64,000 nucleotides of DNA, taken from assembly GCF_034140825.1 (NCBI RefSeq), contig NC_089042.1, forward strand, positions 317,501 through 381,500. The letters run 5' to 3'. The notes below the pieces were generated by a model. The model saw nothing but the letters and a program-made list of their open reading frames with translations. It had not been told where the DNA came from and ran no database searches. Positions 34,366-44,634 of the stretch are shown here, one piece after another (the stretch's first letter is position 1; every line of letters starts with the position of its first letter). This DNA is from Oryza sativa Japonica Group (lineage: Eukaryota > Streptophyta > Magnoliopsida > Poales > Poaceae). The translations under genes were made by a program, and so were the position numbers.

Positions 34366-34850
34366 TATTTTTTTCCCGACCAAATTTTATTAAGAGGAAA
34401 AGGAGGTTTACTAGTGTTTACAAGATAGACATTAAGCTGTCAAGGCGGGGTGACAACCAAACCGATATCAGCCCAAAAAGACAAAGACAGGGCAAGGGTT
34501 TCCATTAATCACACTCTCGAAAAATCCTTGCTTCCTTCCAAATGATGATTTCCTCCCTTATATCATTATACACCCGTGCCACTGAGTACGAACGTTGTTC
34601 GAAGATCCTTGCATTACGCTCTTTCTAGATGAACCAGCAAACCATCATAAAAAGGGAGTCTATATATACTATAATAATGCACCAACTTTTCTTTTCTACA
34701 TTCACCGACCTAACATTAATGACCTGTGTTTCCACAGTCATGATATCTCCTACATCCGCCTCTTGTGCACACACAAATCAGCAGCCATCCTCAAATAAAG
34801 CATCTTTCCTTAGACGCCTTCCTGGGATCTAAAGCAGAATGATCTGCCTG
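34366..34850 (-). mobile_element. LINE 3' fragment
   Basis: Read on the minus strand, positions about 34640-34510 encode KERNARIFEQRSYSVARVYN followed by DIREEIIIWKEARIFREC and a stop. The pattern WxIWKERNxRIF is the hallmark of the C-terminal region of plant L1-type LINE ORF2. One stop separates WFI from KERNARIF, so the fragment is dead. A 3' tail follows with SPRLDSL-like sequence, then AATAAAATTTGGTCGGG and an A-rich end near 34370. Only the 3' end is present, as is usual for 5'-truncated LINE insertions. It lies 110 bp downstream of the NLR stop codon. Confidence 0.65.
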
Positions 34851-34959
34851 CAGTAATCAGCATACTCATTCAATTCAGAAATAACAATGGTGAGATAAGT
34901 ATTGTACCAATCATGTAATTTAAGGTGGCTAAAACTGGATTAAATTAATCAACAGCAGA

Positions 34960-35990
34960 TTTGTAAGACCAACAAGTGAGATTCATGACATGAATCATTA
35001 AAACATACAAGGAGTTTGGGGGTAAATCTTAACCCTTCTAGTTGCACTATTACTGCTACTACAACATTCAGTGCAGAATCTTCGATTGGCATAACCTCTA
35101 CTGGCTAAAGGTACAAGTACAGTTGATGATTATTTTACCAATTAAGTCCCAACCATGATTAACCATCCCAAATTAGTGACTTAAAATTATAAGCACACTA
35201 GTGGCAGCTGATGATTATTCTCCTAATTAAATCTGGTGCCCCTTGGTGAACCATTTATTTTGACATTTACTCTTGATAATTTGCACAGACAAGTCTTTGC
35301 AGTTACATAAAATTATTTGCATCCAACAAATAATCAAATGCCGAATTTTCCATGGAGGGTCACATCACATGCTGCATGGAGCATGTTCATTTAGAAGCAA
35401 TGGTAACATACATGTGTATATCATTCACATAATTTTTGAGCTTCTAAACACAGGAGTAAATTGATGAGAGAAAATCCCAAATATCGCAATAAAACAAATG
35501 CATTATGGATCTTCCAGCACCAGTTAAAGACAACTATTACCCCAATGAATGCAATTCATGACATGAAGCATTTCAACTCAATCAGACAAGAGTATGCATG
35601 GCAAAGGCAGCGTAACTTAGTTATTGCACAACTACTGTTAGTACATTGATTGCACAACACTGGAGTGTACTGAATATCCATGACATCATATCGCCCATCC
35701 AGAGCAGATGATATGTTGATGATGATTGTCATCCACACCCCAAAGCTGATCCAGATTTTCCATGGAATACTAACATCAATCCAATTGCATAATCATGTTT
35801 GTATTGCAAAGGAACTGTTGAATCAAGACAGCTTACCTTAAACTACTTTGCAGTTTGCACTAGTATATTTTGTTGCTTTTGGGGGAATTCAATCAAAACA
35901 AAAAATTGAATACACAACCACAGGCTACAGGTACAAGTACAGCTGATGGTTCGTCCCAATTAAGTCCCAACGAAGATTACCTATCCAATT
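34960..35990. repeat. Duplicated non-coding block, copy A
   Basis: It shares with the blocks at 38160-39200 and 39205-40030, in the same order: TTTGGGGG-TAAAT; CCATTTATTTTGACATTTACTC; AAATAATC-AATGCCGAATTTTCCATGG; GCATGGAGCATG-TCATTT; GATCTTCCAGCACCAGTTAAAGAC; GATTGCACAAC; and TTTGCACTAGTATA-TTTTG. It is colinear and non-coding. Confidence 0.75.
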
Positions 35991-36339
35991 GATTATCATC
36001 GTGACTCGAGAATACAGTACGACCTCTGTACAATAACAATCGCAGTGTAAATTGCTCGGTAATATCAATCACAGTTGACATCCTTCACCTCAAAATTTAT
36101 AGTGTCCCTCATAATGTAACTCCAATTGCGGAAACAGTTGATTGTGGTTTATCGAGTTTCGGTTGTGGTTTAACGGAGGGCCCACCTTTTGATTATAGAG
36201 AATCAGTTTTAGACTTTTCTTGGATCGGAGGTACATCAGTATATATATTTTCACTTTCTACATTCAGTTTAGGAAACCCATAGAGGATGAATATATATAT
36301 TGTTGCCAATTTTTTTTTAGAAAAGGGGAGAAACCGCAG

Positions 36340-37115
36340 GCCTCATCGTTTGGCTTTTTTCCTAATAAATCAAAACGGCTTATAAGGGAATAAAAATGAA
36401 TTTATAGGTAAAAATTTTTATGTATATGTTCTTGGTGATTTAAAAGCCAATACTAAAAAAAAGGGGTGAATACCCAACATGATCCTTGACCTTTCGCTTA
36501 AGGATCAATTTAGTCCCTGACATTTCATATTGTCCAAACAAGTACCTTAAGTTCATTGTGTGATTCAATATAGTCCTTAGTCCCTCTAAACATGCCATGT
36601 GTACATGTCACATCATCTATGCATGCAAATTCAATATTTAAATGTCATTTACACCCTTACGTTTTCATAGGAAATAAAGAAAAACTATTGAGAAAACACA
36701 CAAAAAAAAGTTTTTGGCCATTGGCAAAAATATGTAGCATTGATAGCTAAAAAATTGACATTTTTCTTTGTTTTATGATTGCTTCTTCTTGTTTTTCTTT
36801 TCTTTATTTGATAGAAAATTAAATGTTAAAATGGACATTTAAATATTATTTTACATGCACGAATGACGTGGCATGTACACGTGGCGTTTTAAGTGGGTCT
36901 AAGAACTATATTAAGCCGCATGATAATCTTTAGGGTCTTTGTTTGGACATTATAAAACATCAAGGACTAATTCAACCCCTGAGCAAAAGTTGAAGGACTG
37001 AATTGGCTATTCACCCAAAAAAAACTACATTAAAAATATCTCAAAATCAATCTTAAAATTAAGTTTGAAAATTTAAAATTAGGCTTTTTCTTTGGCTTAT
37101 TAGGCCATCCGATGG
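36340..37115. mobile_element. MITE interrupted by a MULE insertion
   Basis: Left part about 36340-36463, with CCTCATCGTTTGGCTTTTT and AACGGCTTATAAGGG. Right part about 37017-37115, ending TTTGGCTTATTAGGCCATCCGATGGG. The ends are imperfect inverses. The interior resembles the repeat at 100-262. Confidence 0.5.
36464..37016. mobile_element. Mutator-like MITE with long inverted ends
   Basis: The left arm reads GGGTGAATACCCAACATGATC and continues CTTGACCTTTCGCT; the inverted right arm reads GGGTGAATAGCCAATTCAGTC and continues CTTCAACTTTTGCT. The arms match imperfectly for well over 80 bp, including a shared ATTTAGTCC/ATTAGTCC stretch and TGTCCAAACAA. The flanks are AAAAAAAAG and AAAAAAAAC, consistent with a 9 bp target duplication in an A-run. 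It has no coding capacity. Confidence 0.7.
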
Positions 37116-37206
37116 GAGCCCGCGAGTTGCCGAGATCACAAATCCCCAATCACGCCGCAATATCCAGATCCTGTCGACATTGGCGGTGCTAGGTCAGGTG
37201 TTGCTG

Positions 37207-37857
37207 ATGGCGTCTTTGCTCCTCCTACGTCCTGCGGCTTCAGGCGGTGCAAATCGGATCCGATTCCCCTCGATCATCTCCTCCTTCAGGAGGGGCCTAT
37301 CCTCCCACATCGACGCCCATGGTAATCGATCTGCTTCCTCTTTAATTAATTCCTTTACGATTATATTATTGGATTGATCTTAAGGAATAGAATGATGAAG
37401 CGATATAAATTTTTCATGGGAACATACAATACCAACTTCTTCTTCTTTTTTTTCTTCTAATCCCGTAACAAAATACGAGCACTTTGCTAGTTACTTTGTA
37501 GTATGATCCACCTCTGCCTGTATGCCCTGTAGGTAAGGTGATGTTTGTGGCAGAAGAGAAGGACCTTTGCTTCAGATGATTCCCTGTGGGCCTTGTATGA
37601 GCAGTGGTGCAAGGCTTCTCTTCAACCAGAAGCGTGACCATGCTGGCTGAGATGGTTGAGCGCTTCGAAATCTTCAAGAGATCGACGTGTGCTCCTTGTG
37701 GACAGATCGAGCTAACAAGGAAGCTATCAGAGATGGTCTGTCCCGCAGACGACTTGGAATAAACAAGTTCACCGATGGGAAGATTTCAGAGCTCCAGGCC
37801 AATAAAATGCATCAGGGCATGGGCCGGTGTTCGGTGATTCAAAGAGTCCTGTTTTGA
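37207..37857 (+). pseudogene. Broken gene for a cathepsin propeptide inhibitor (I29) protein
   Basis: A first exon from 37207 to about 37320 encodes MASLLLLRPAASGGANRIRF and then a Ser/Arg-rich stretch resembling a mitochondrial or secretory leader, ending at a GTAATC donor. From about 37575 the I29 propeptide pattern appears in pieces: DSLWALYEQWCKASLQ, then MVERFEIFKR (ERFNIN motif), then RRLGINKFTDGKISEL (the Asn-x-Phe-x-Asp motif). These lie in different frames, so at least two frameshifts break the gene. Such stand-alone I29 proteins are numerous in rice and are thought to inhibit papain-type proteases. No peptidase domain follows. It sits between duplicated blocks A and B. Confidence 0.6.
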
Positions 37858-38159
37858 ATCTATCTCAAACTCCCCAGAATCAAATCATCTTTAATTTTGT
37901 GCACATGGTGTTATGCTTAATGTTTAAGGTAGTGCTTCGGAACCAAAGTTGTGCTCTTGAATTTGTATTATTAGCATTTTAGCAAGCTATATATAGCAGG
38001 CCGTGCATACTTAACTTGTACCAAGCGATATATGCCCTCTTCCGCAAATAAATGCTTTGCTCCTGCACGTCATGCATACTACTTATGTCCCAAAATATAG
38101 CAAGTTCTGGCTATGACATGTAATTTAAGGAACTAATAACATGGGATAAAATTAATAAG

Positions 38160-39200
38160 CACCAGATTATATGGCCAGGCCAACCAGTAAGACTCATGAC
38201 AGGAATTATTCAATTCACTCCAAAACGCACAAGAATTTGGGGGGTAAATAGCTCTTTTGATTGCACTACTACTACTACACGATCAAATAATTCCGTATTG
38301 CCCCTCAACTCCCAGATGGAGTAGCCTCTTACCATTTAGTAATGTGCAGTTAGAAGGGTAAGTGCTCCATGGCAAACCAATTATTTTGACACGTGCTTAC
38401 TCCTGATAATTGTCGAACTCAAGTTTATTGAGCTAATAAAGCTTAGCGTCTTTCCAGTTACATAGAACTACTTGCATCCGGCAAATAATCTAATGCCAAA
38501 TCTTCCATGGAAGGCCACCTAATGCATGGAGCATGCTCATTTTAGAAGCAGAGAAGTGCCATATGTACGTATCGTACGTAGTGTACCATTGGCAGGACTT
38601 CAGAGCTTCTGAAAACTGGAGTAAATTGATGAGAAAAAAACACTATCACAATAAGAAATGCATTAAGGATGTTCCCAGCACCAGTTAAAGACGGCTATTT
38701 TCCAGTTAGTGCAATTCATGAGATGAAGCATTCAACTCAATCATACAAGAGTATGGGCAAAGGCAGCTTAAACTTTGTTATTGCACAATTAATATTAGTA
38801 CATTGATTGCAGAAATCTTCAAATGATAGTATACTAATACAGGAGTGCACTGAATTATCCACAGAATAGAAGATAATGATCAGTATCATTCACACCCCAC
38901 AGCTCCAAAGCTTAGCATAAATGCATGATCATGTTTGCACCGCTAAGAAACCGTTGAATCAGCATAGCTAGCCTTTGTTGTTCTAATTTGCACTAGTATA
39001 CTTTGTGGTTGCTTTTGGGGATTGAATTCGATCAAAATAGCAAATGTAATACACAACCTCTAATGGCGTGACGGTTATTCTCCCAATTGAGACCCAACCG
39101 GATTTTTAACCATCCCAAACTGTCTTTTCTGTGGTACGAGTATCTGTGTTGAGAGTAAGATATGATGATTATAGAGAGAGAATCCAAGTGCAACTCACGG
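38160..39200. repeat. Duplicated non-coding block, copy B
   Basis: Colinear with copies A and C. It contains CCAACCAGTAAGACTCATGAC, TCCAGTTACATAGAACTA, AATCTAATGCCAAATCTTCC, CAGCACCAGTTAAAGACGG and GCACTAGTATACTTTG. It ends in CCAAGTGCAACTCACGGCG, which matches the end of copy C directly next to the membrane-protein gene. Confidence 0.8.
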
Positions 39201-39204
39201 CGAG

Positions 39205-40030
39205 GATTAGAGTTAGAAGGATAAGTGCTCCATGGCGAACCAATTATTTTGACATTTACTCCTGATAACTTTCAAACGCGAGTTTATTGAGCTAAATAGC
39301 TAATAAACCTAGCGCCTTCCAGTTGCATAAAACTATTTGCGTCTGGCAAATAATCTAATGCCGAATTATCCATGGAAGGCCACTTAATGCATGGAGCATG
39401 TTCATTTAGAAGCAATGGTGCCATATGTGTGTATTATAGTGTGCCATCCGCATGACTTTAGAGCTTCTGAATACTGAAGCAAATTGGTGAGAGAAAAAAA
39501 AACAATATCACACTGAAAAATGCATCGAGGATCTTCCCAGCACCAGTTAATGACGATTATTTCCCAGTTAGTGCAATTCACGAGATGAAGCATTCGACTC
39601 AATCATATGGGTAAAAGCAACTTAAACTTTGTTACTGCACAACTAGTATCAGAACATTGATTGCATAACCTTCAAATGATAGTAGTGTACTAGTAATACA
39701 GGAGCGCACTGAATTATCCAAAGCTTAGCATGAATGCATGATCATGTTTTCACAGCTAAGAAACCGTTGAATCAACGTAGCTAGCCTTTGTTGTTCTAAT
39801 TTGCACTAGTATACTTTGTTGTTGCTTTTTGGGATTGAATTCGATCAAAACAGAAAATGCAATACACAACCTCTAATGTCTACTGGTACAAATACAGCTG
39901 ACAGGTTATTCTCCCAATTGAGATCCAGCCTGATTTTGAGCCATCCCAAACTGTGTTTTTGTGGTATGAGTATCTGTGTTGATGAGAATAAAAATATGAT
40001 GATTACAGAGATATAATCCAAGCGCAACTC
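39205..40030. repeat. Duplicated non-coding block, copy C
   Basis: Closely similar to copy B (AATCTAATGCCGAATTATCC, CAGCACCAGTTAATGACG, GCACTAGTATACTTTG, GAGTATCTGTGTTGA). It ends CCAAGCGCAACTCACAGCG just 3' of the gene at 40067-41080, so it probably contains part of that gene's 3' UTR and flank. Confidence 0.8.
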
Positions 40031-40066
40031 ACAGCGATCGGATCGGATGGAGCGGAGGGTTGATGA

Positions 40067-41080
40067 TCAGAGGTTGAATTGCTCCATCTGGACGTCGCTG
40101 GCCTTGAGCGGGACGTACTCGCCGAGGTAGACCTCGAGGTGGTCGGAGAGGTTGCTCTTGTCGATGCTCTCGTGGTGGTAGCTCTTGCACACCAGGTACA
40201 CCACCGTCTGCACCACGAGCGCCAGCATCACGACAGCGCAGAGCGCGGCGAGCATGGCGAGGCCCAGGAGGAGCCTTGAGCCGGCGCCGAGGCCGTGGGT
40301 GGCCCCGCGCACCACCCACGCCCGGAAGGCGACCTCGACGACGATGAAGACGACGTTGAGGACGAAGAAGATGGCGGAGGCGGTCCAGAGCTTGCCCTGT
40401 ATGAGCGCCTTGCTCTTGCGCATGGCCTCGAATCCCTTGTAGTCCTCGAGGACGGAGACGACGCTGGCGAGGTGCCAGACGACGCTGAGGTAGACGAGGC
40501 CCGCGATGTAGGCGAGGGCGAGGAGGAAGGCGAGCAGCGCGGCGAGGCCCGATCCGGAGTCGGCGGCGACGAGGAGGGCGACGAAGACGGCGACGAAGAG
40601 GAGGTGGTAGGCGAAGAGGAGGAGGAAGGCGGCGAGGAAGGTGGCGGCGAGGCGGCGCCAGACGCGGGGGACGACGGAGAGGACCCTGGGGAAGGAGAGG
40701 GCGTCGTGCTTGGCGGAGTAGACGGAGGCGACGGAGAAGACGGCGGCGGCGGTGGAGAGGAGGGAGAAGAGGAGGAGGGCGAGGAGGTAGGCGGCCTTGA
40801 AGAGGAGGAGGGCGAGCCAGTCGTCGGCGAGGCGGTGGAGGAGGCGGCGCTGGGCGGGGGTGCCCGGGGCGGCGGAGTCGAGGGCGGAGTCGTCGGAGTC
40901 GATGTGGGAGAAGAGGGCGTGGGAGATGGCGATGTGGAGGAGGAAGAGGAGGGAGAGCGGGAGGACGAAGGCGGCGGCGATGCGGGCGAAGAGCGGCCGG
41001 TGGGCGCGCAGGATGGACGCCGCCTCCCTGTAGATACCCACCATGCCCAGGAATTGCAGCTCCTCCGGCTCGCACTCCAT
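40067..41080 (-). CDS. Multi-pass membrane protein, plant-specific family
   Basis: Single exon, 337 residues. The N-terminus MECEPEELQFLGMVGIYREA is soluble, followed by about six hydrophobic segments separated by short loops (for example near residues 32-54, 90-120, 145-175, 180-205, 235-260 and 275-310). The C-terminal tail reads CKSYHHESIDKSNLSDHLEV and ends in an acidic-hydrophobic stretch. The layout and the YLGEYVPL motif match Arabidopsis proteins such as At4g19950 and At1g31130, annotated as polyadenylate-binding-protein-binding although their biochemical role is unproven. High GC and lack of introns are typical of grass genes of this type. Its 3' flank belongs to a block found twice more downstream. 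Confidence 0.75.
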   Translation of the reverse strand: MECEPEELQFLGMVGIYREAASILRAHRPLFARIAAAFVLPLSLLFLLHIAISHALFSHIDSDDSALDSAAPGTPAQRRLLHRLADDWLALLLFKAAYLLALLLFSLLSTAAAVFSVASVYSAKHDALSFPRVLSVVPRVWRRLAATFLAAFLLLFAYHLLFVAVFVALLVAADSGSGLAALLAFLLALAYIAGLVYLSVVWHLASVVSVLEDYKGFEAMRKSKALIQGKLWTASAIFFVLNVVFIVVEVAFRAWVVRGATHGLGAGSRLLLGLAMLAALCAVVMLALVVQTVVYLVCKSYHHESIDKSNLSDHLEVYLGEYVPLKASDVQMEQFNL

Positions 41081-43097
41081 TTCTTCGATTGAGGATTGGA
41101 TTTGATTTGGATTCCTCGTCCGCTACGCTGTCTGTAGCTACCCTTATTAATTTGGTAGGTAGCTAACGAAACGAGATGAGCTTGGTGGTAGGCGAGAGAT
41201 CGGATTGGGGAATTTTGGATTTGGGGCGTGGAGGAGTAGTCGTACGTAAGCAATTGGTGGGGGAAGCGAGGCGAGCTGGAGGTAGACGAAGAAGATGATG
41301 AAATTGGAATTGGAATTTGGGGGAGAGACCAAGAGAATGGTCGTCTCCGTGTGGTGTCGAATTGAGACGATGGTTGATTTGGTCAAGTCAGGGAGGGTGC
41401 CTCGTCGGTCGCTGCCTCTCTCTCTCTCTCTCCTCTGCTTGAGGCTTCAGACAACAAGACACAGACCAACGAACGAACCAACAGGTCCTGTTTCTTTTTA
41501 AAAAAAATAAATTAAAAATTATACTAACTACTCCAGTAAAATAATAGGGACATTTGTAAATCTGTCACTGATTTTTTTTAATTTTATAAAGATGCCACTC
41601 GAATAATAATTTTAATGGTATGTTTGCTTTTTTTTTAAGTTACAGTTATTGTCTTTACGGTACCGATTAGAATAAGTGGTAAATCTATAATTGTTCCTTC
41701 AACGTTTGGTCAAATCAACAGCAACAAAGGCATGTCAAATCGACGCACGAAATGGTCACTCCGATAACTCGCGCCCGCGCCCACACTGTTCGATTGGCCG
41801 TGTGGCAATCGGCGAGGCAGCACCACTTCAGCTCGGCGGCGTTCCCCGTGTTCGCGTTCTCTCGTCCCGCCGCCACCGCTTCAGCTCCCGCCCGCCGCCG
41901 CTTGCTCCCGGCGGACGGCCGAAGGGGAGAGGGAGAAAGAAAGAGAGAAGGGAGGAGGAGGGGAGGAAGAAGAAAGGGAGAGGATGACATGTGGAACCCA
42001 CATGTCAGTGGGACCCACAATTTTGTGTGTGTGAATAACAAACGGGTCCCACATATATGTTTTTAATTGAAATGTCACCTAAGCGCCACGTCAGCACACA
42101 GACTAGGTCAACACCACCGCGTCAGCGCCACGTTAGAGAAGCCGCTCTCCAAAACCGCCAAGGGAGTCAAATTGCATCGGTTTCAATAGTTTGGGGGTCC
42201 AGATATCCGGTCTTGCGGTTTAGGGTCATGGATTAGATTCGGGTCACTTTAGGGAGTCAAAGTGAACTTATTCCGAACAGAAACACACAGAAAAGGATCC
42301 CACAGAAAAACAAGAGACGCCGGCCCAACATGTACATATACTACCAATATACTGGATGGGCCAGATAGGGGAGGCCCAACTTTCTCCCGAAGCAGGCCGT
42401 CCAGCCCAATTAATTGTTAGGTGCTCGGGATGGTTGGGCCTTTTCTCCTGGCCTTTCACGGCCCATTTCTACAACTGACTTGCTTTCCCTTCTTCTTCCT
42501 CCGTCGGTCCATCCGTACAAGGAAAGCGAATTTCCTTCCCTCACTTCAATTCTCTCGCTTTACAAGCTGGTTGCTGCTAATTACCTACACAACACATATA
42601 TAATTTTCAATATTCAATGACCGATCGGTGCATACGAAAATCAATCATTTGTTTTTTTTTCTAACCAAGATGCGATGACATAATTGATCTTTTGTTTATA
42701 AATATATGAATTGAGAGCTTGTAATCTTACAACTGCTATTTGAGATAAACTAGCCATCCGCCGACACACACGATCGCGCTAGCCACCCGTGTCCAACTAA
42801 AAATGAGATGCGCGGCAAAGTGGCCACTATCGAGTAGCATCCATTCTCATTGCAACCATTCCTTTTTTGTACCCACATTTCTTTAAAATCTAGTAGTAAC
42901 ATGTTTCTTCTTATCTTAGATATTAACTCTGTTCCAGAAGGCATACATCGAAGAAGCAACAAATCATATATTATGAGTCTGTTCTTGAAATCTTTAAAAG
43001 ACACAATAATTATAATATGGCTCTAATAGTTAAATATAACCAACATTGCAAATTTTTTAATGAATATAATGTCTATTTTAGCAAAATCTAAAATCAA
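41081..43097. other. Intergenic region with a Mutator-like end
   Basis: The 5' flank of the membrane-protein gene has a (CT)n run near 41415-41433. About 41980-42274 looks like one end of a Mutator-like element: it ends GTCAAAGTGAACTTATTCC after a CGTCAGCGCCACGTTAG-type GC-rich arm. I could not find a matching left end, so it may be truncated. No gene was recognised. Confidence 0.4.
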
Positions 43098-43654
43098 GAG
43101 TAAATTGCAGTGCCGGTACACGAACTTGTCAGGTGGGTGCAATTTAGTGCACGAACTTGCAAAATGCTCGTTTTGGTGCATGAACTTGTCTGGTGCATGT
43201 GGAAGAAGACGAAAAGGACACTACATGTCTAATCTTAGATTTAGAAGCAGATTAGGATACTATATAGACATATATATATATATATGAGAAGGTTGCTATT
43301 AGATATACACATCTTCAATAAAAAATAGAATAGTATATAGTGATAGGAGAAAAGGATTAAAAAAAATTCAAGAAATGATATAAGGGTTAGAAATATATGA
43401 AATTCATCATTTCCATGATGAAGGATAAAGTAGAGACCAAATTTATAAATATAGCATTTCTTGTGTATACTCACTAAACGTACGCACGTTAGATCCTAAT
43501 CAACGTCAGCTTCATAAAATTAATATTTCCAAGTTATTCTGGTCCTCGTTCGCATAAACTAGACAAGTTCGTGTACTGAAACGAACATTTTATAAATTTA
43601 TGTACTAAATTGCACCCACCTAACAAGTTTGTGTACCGCCAATACAATTTACTC
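43098..43654. mobile_element. Mutator-like MITE with exact 9 bp target duplication
   Basis: 557 bp. The left arm reads GAGTAAATTGCAGTGCCGGT and continues ACACGAACTTGTCAGGTGGG; the inverted right arm reads GAGTAAATTGTATTGGCGGT and continues ACACAAACTTGTTAGGTGGG. The inverted ends are about 98 bp long. The flanks are an exact TAAAATCAA at 43089-43097 and 43655-43663, the 9 bp duplication expected of Mutator elements. The interior is AT-rich and non-coding. Confidence 0.9.
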
Positions 43655-43663
43655 TAAAATCAA

Positions 43664-44634
43664 AATCAAGTCTAGATCAGGCAAAACCGTGCAGGCAGTG
43701 TTTAATGATATCGAATGACACCATGTCTAGATAAATCTTAGCGATGGTAAAATTTATAAATAACTAATATGTTGTTTGGATTCTCTACATAAAAATAATA
43801 ATCCATCTGTTCAAGTAAGGTATCTAAGGAAAGCCAATATTTTTTTAAAAAAATTGAGTGTTACTTATGTGGATCGTTATCCGCATCTCTCCTCCACGAT
43901 GCATGTGGAAGAATTAGGGAGGATGGAGGCACCCTGAACCCTCACTATAGTTTCCATGCTTTCTTCATGGTTTGTTTTTGGTAGCTATGGAACCACGGGT
44001 ACAATGTGGTCTTAAGAAACGAATTCGCATCGATACAAGGTATTATGCTCTACATATCTGTGTTGAGGATGCATCCTTGACTTCTCGTGCGCTAAACAAA
44101 TGCAACTAACGAACACCATGTGTTGTGTCGTGCTAGTAACAACAATTCTCTCTCTTGCTCACATTTCCCTTATCAAATGAGACAATTCGTATGGTGAATC
44201 TCTCCCACATTGACCTTTCTAAAGAATAAGCAATATTATCTATGTTTTTATTAATAACATTTTGTAGAACACACTGATGGAGGGGTATAATACTTTTTAA
44301 GAGAGACATAAACACAAATAAAAATTTACTCATATACTATAGGTCGGAGGTTCTGCTATATTAATACTGGGTCGGACCATTCTAATCATACAAATTTCAT
44401 CTAGGAAACTATCCCATATAGAACTAATTCAAATCCCAAGAAATTCTCATAAGATTTAAAATGTTTATGATCCACATTTTGTTGATATACTACTATAGTC
44501 TCTAAATTTTTGCACTAGAGTCGTTTGAAAAAAAAAAAAAGCTTTTGTGTCCTCTTCCCCTAGCTTAGCTTTGTCTTTCGTGTTGGCCTCGGCGCGCCCG
44601 CCACATGCGCGCGCGGCGCCATTGATGCGACGCG
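43664..44634. other. Intergenic, upstream of the GH28 gene
   Basis: AT-rich, no gene recognised. The final 80 bp are GC-rich (a GGCGCGCCCG stretch) and are the probable leader of the hydrolase gene. Confidence 0.4.

Noticed and set aside
40029-41253. Long alternative-frame proteins overlapping the membrane-protein gene
   Set aside because: They are compositionally biased shadows (Pro/Ser/Arg or Glu/Gly-rich) of the 337-residue gene, which alone has membrane segments and a family match.
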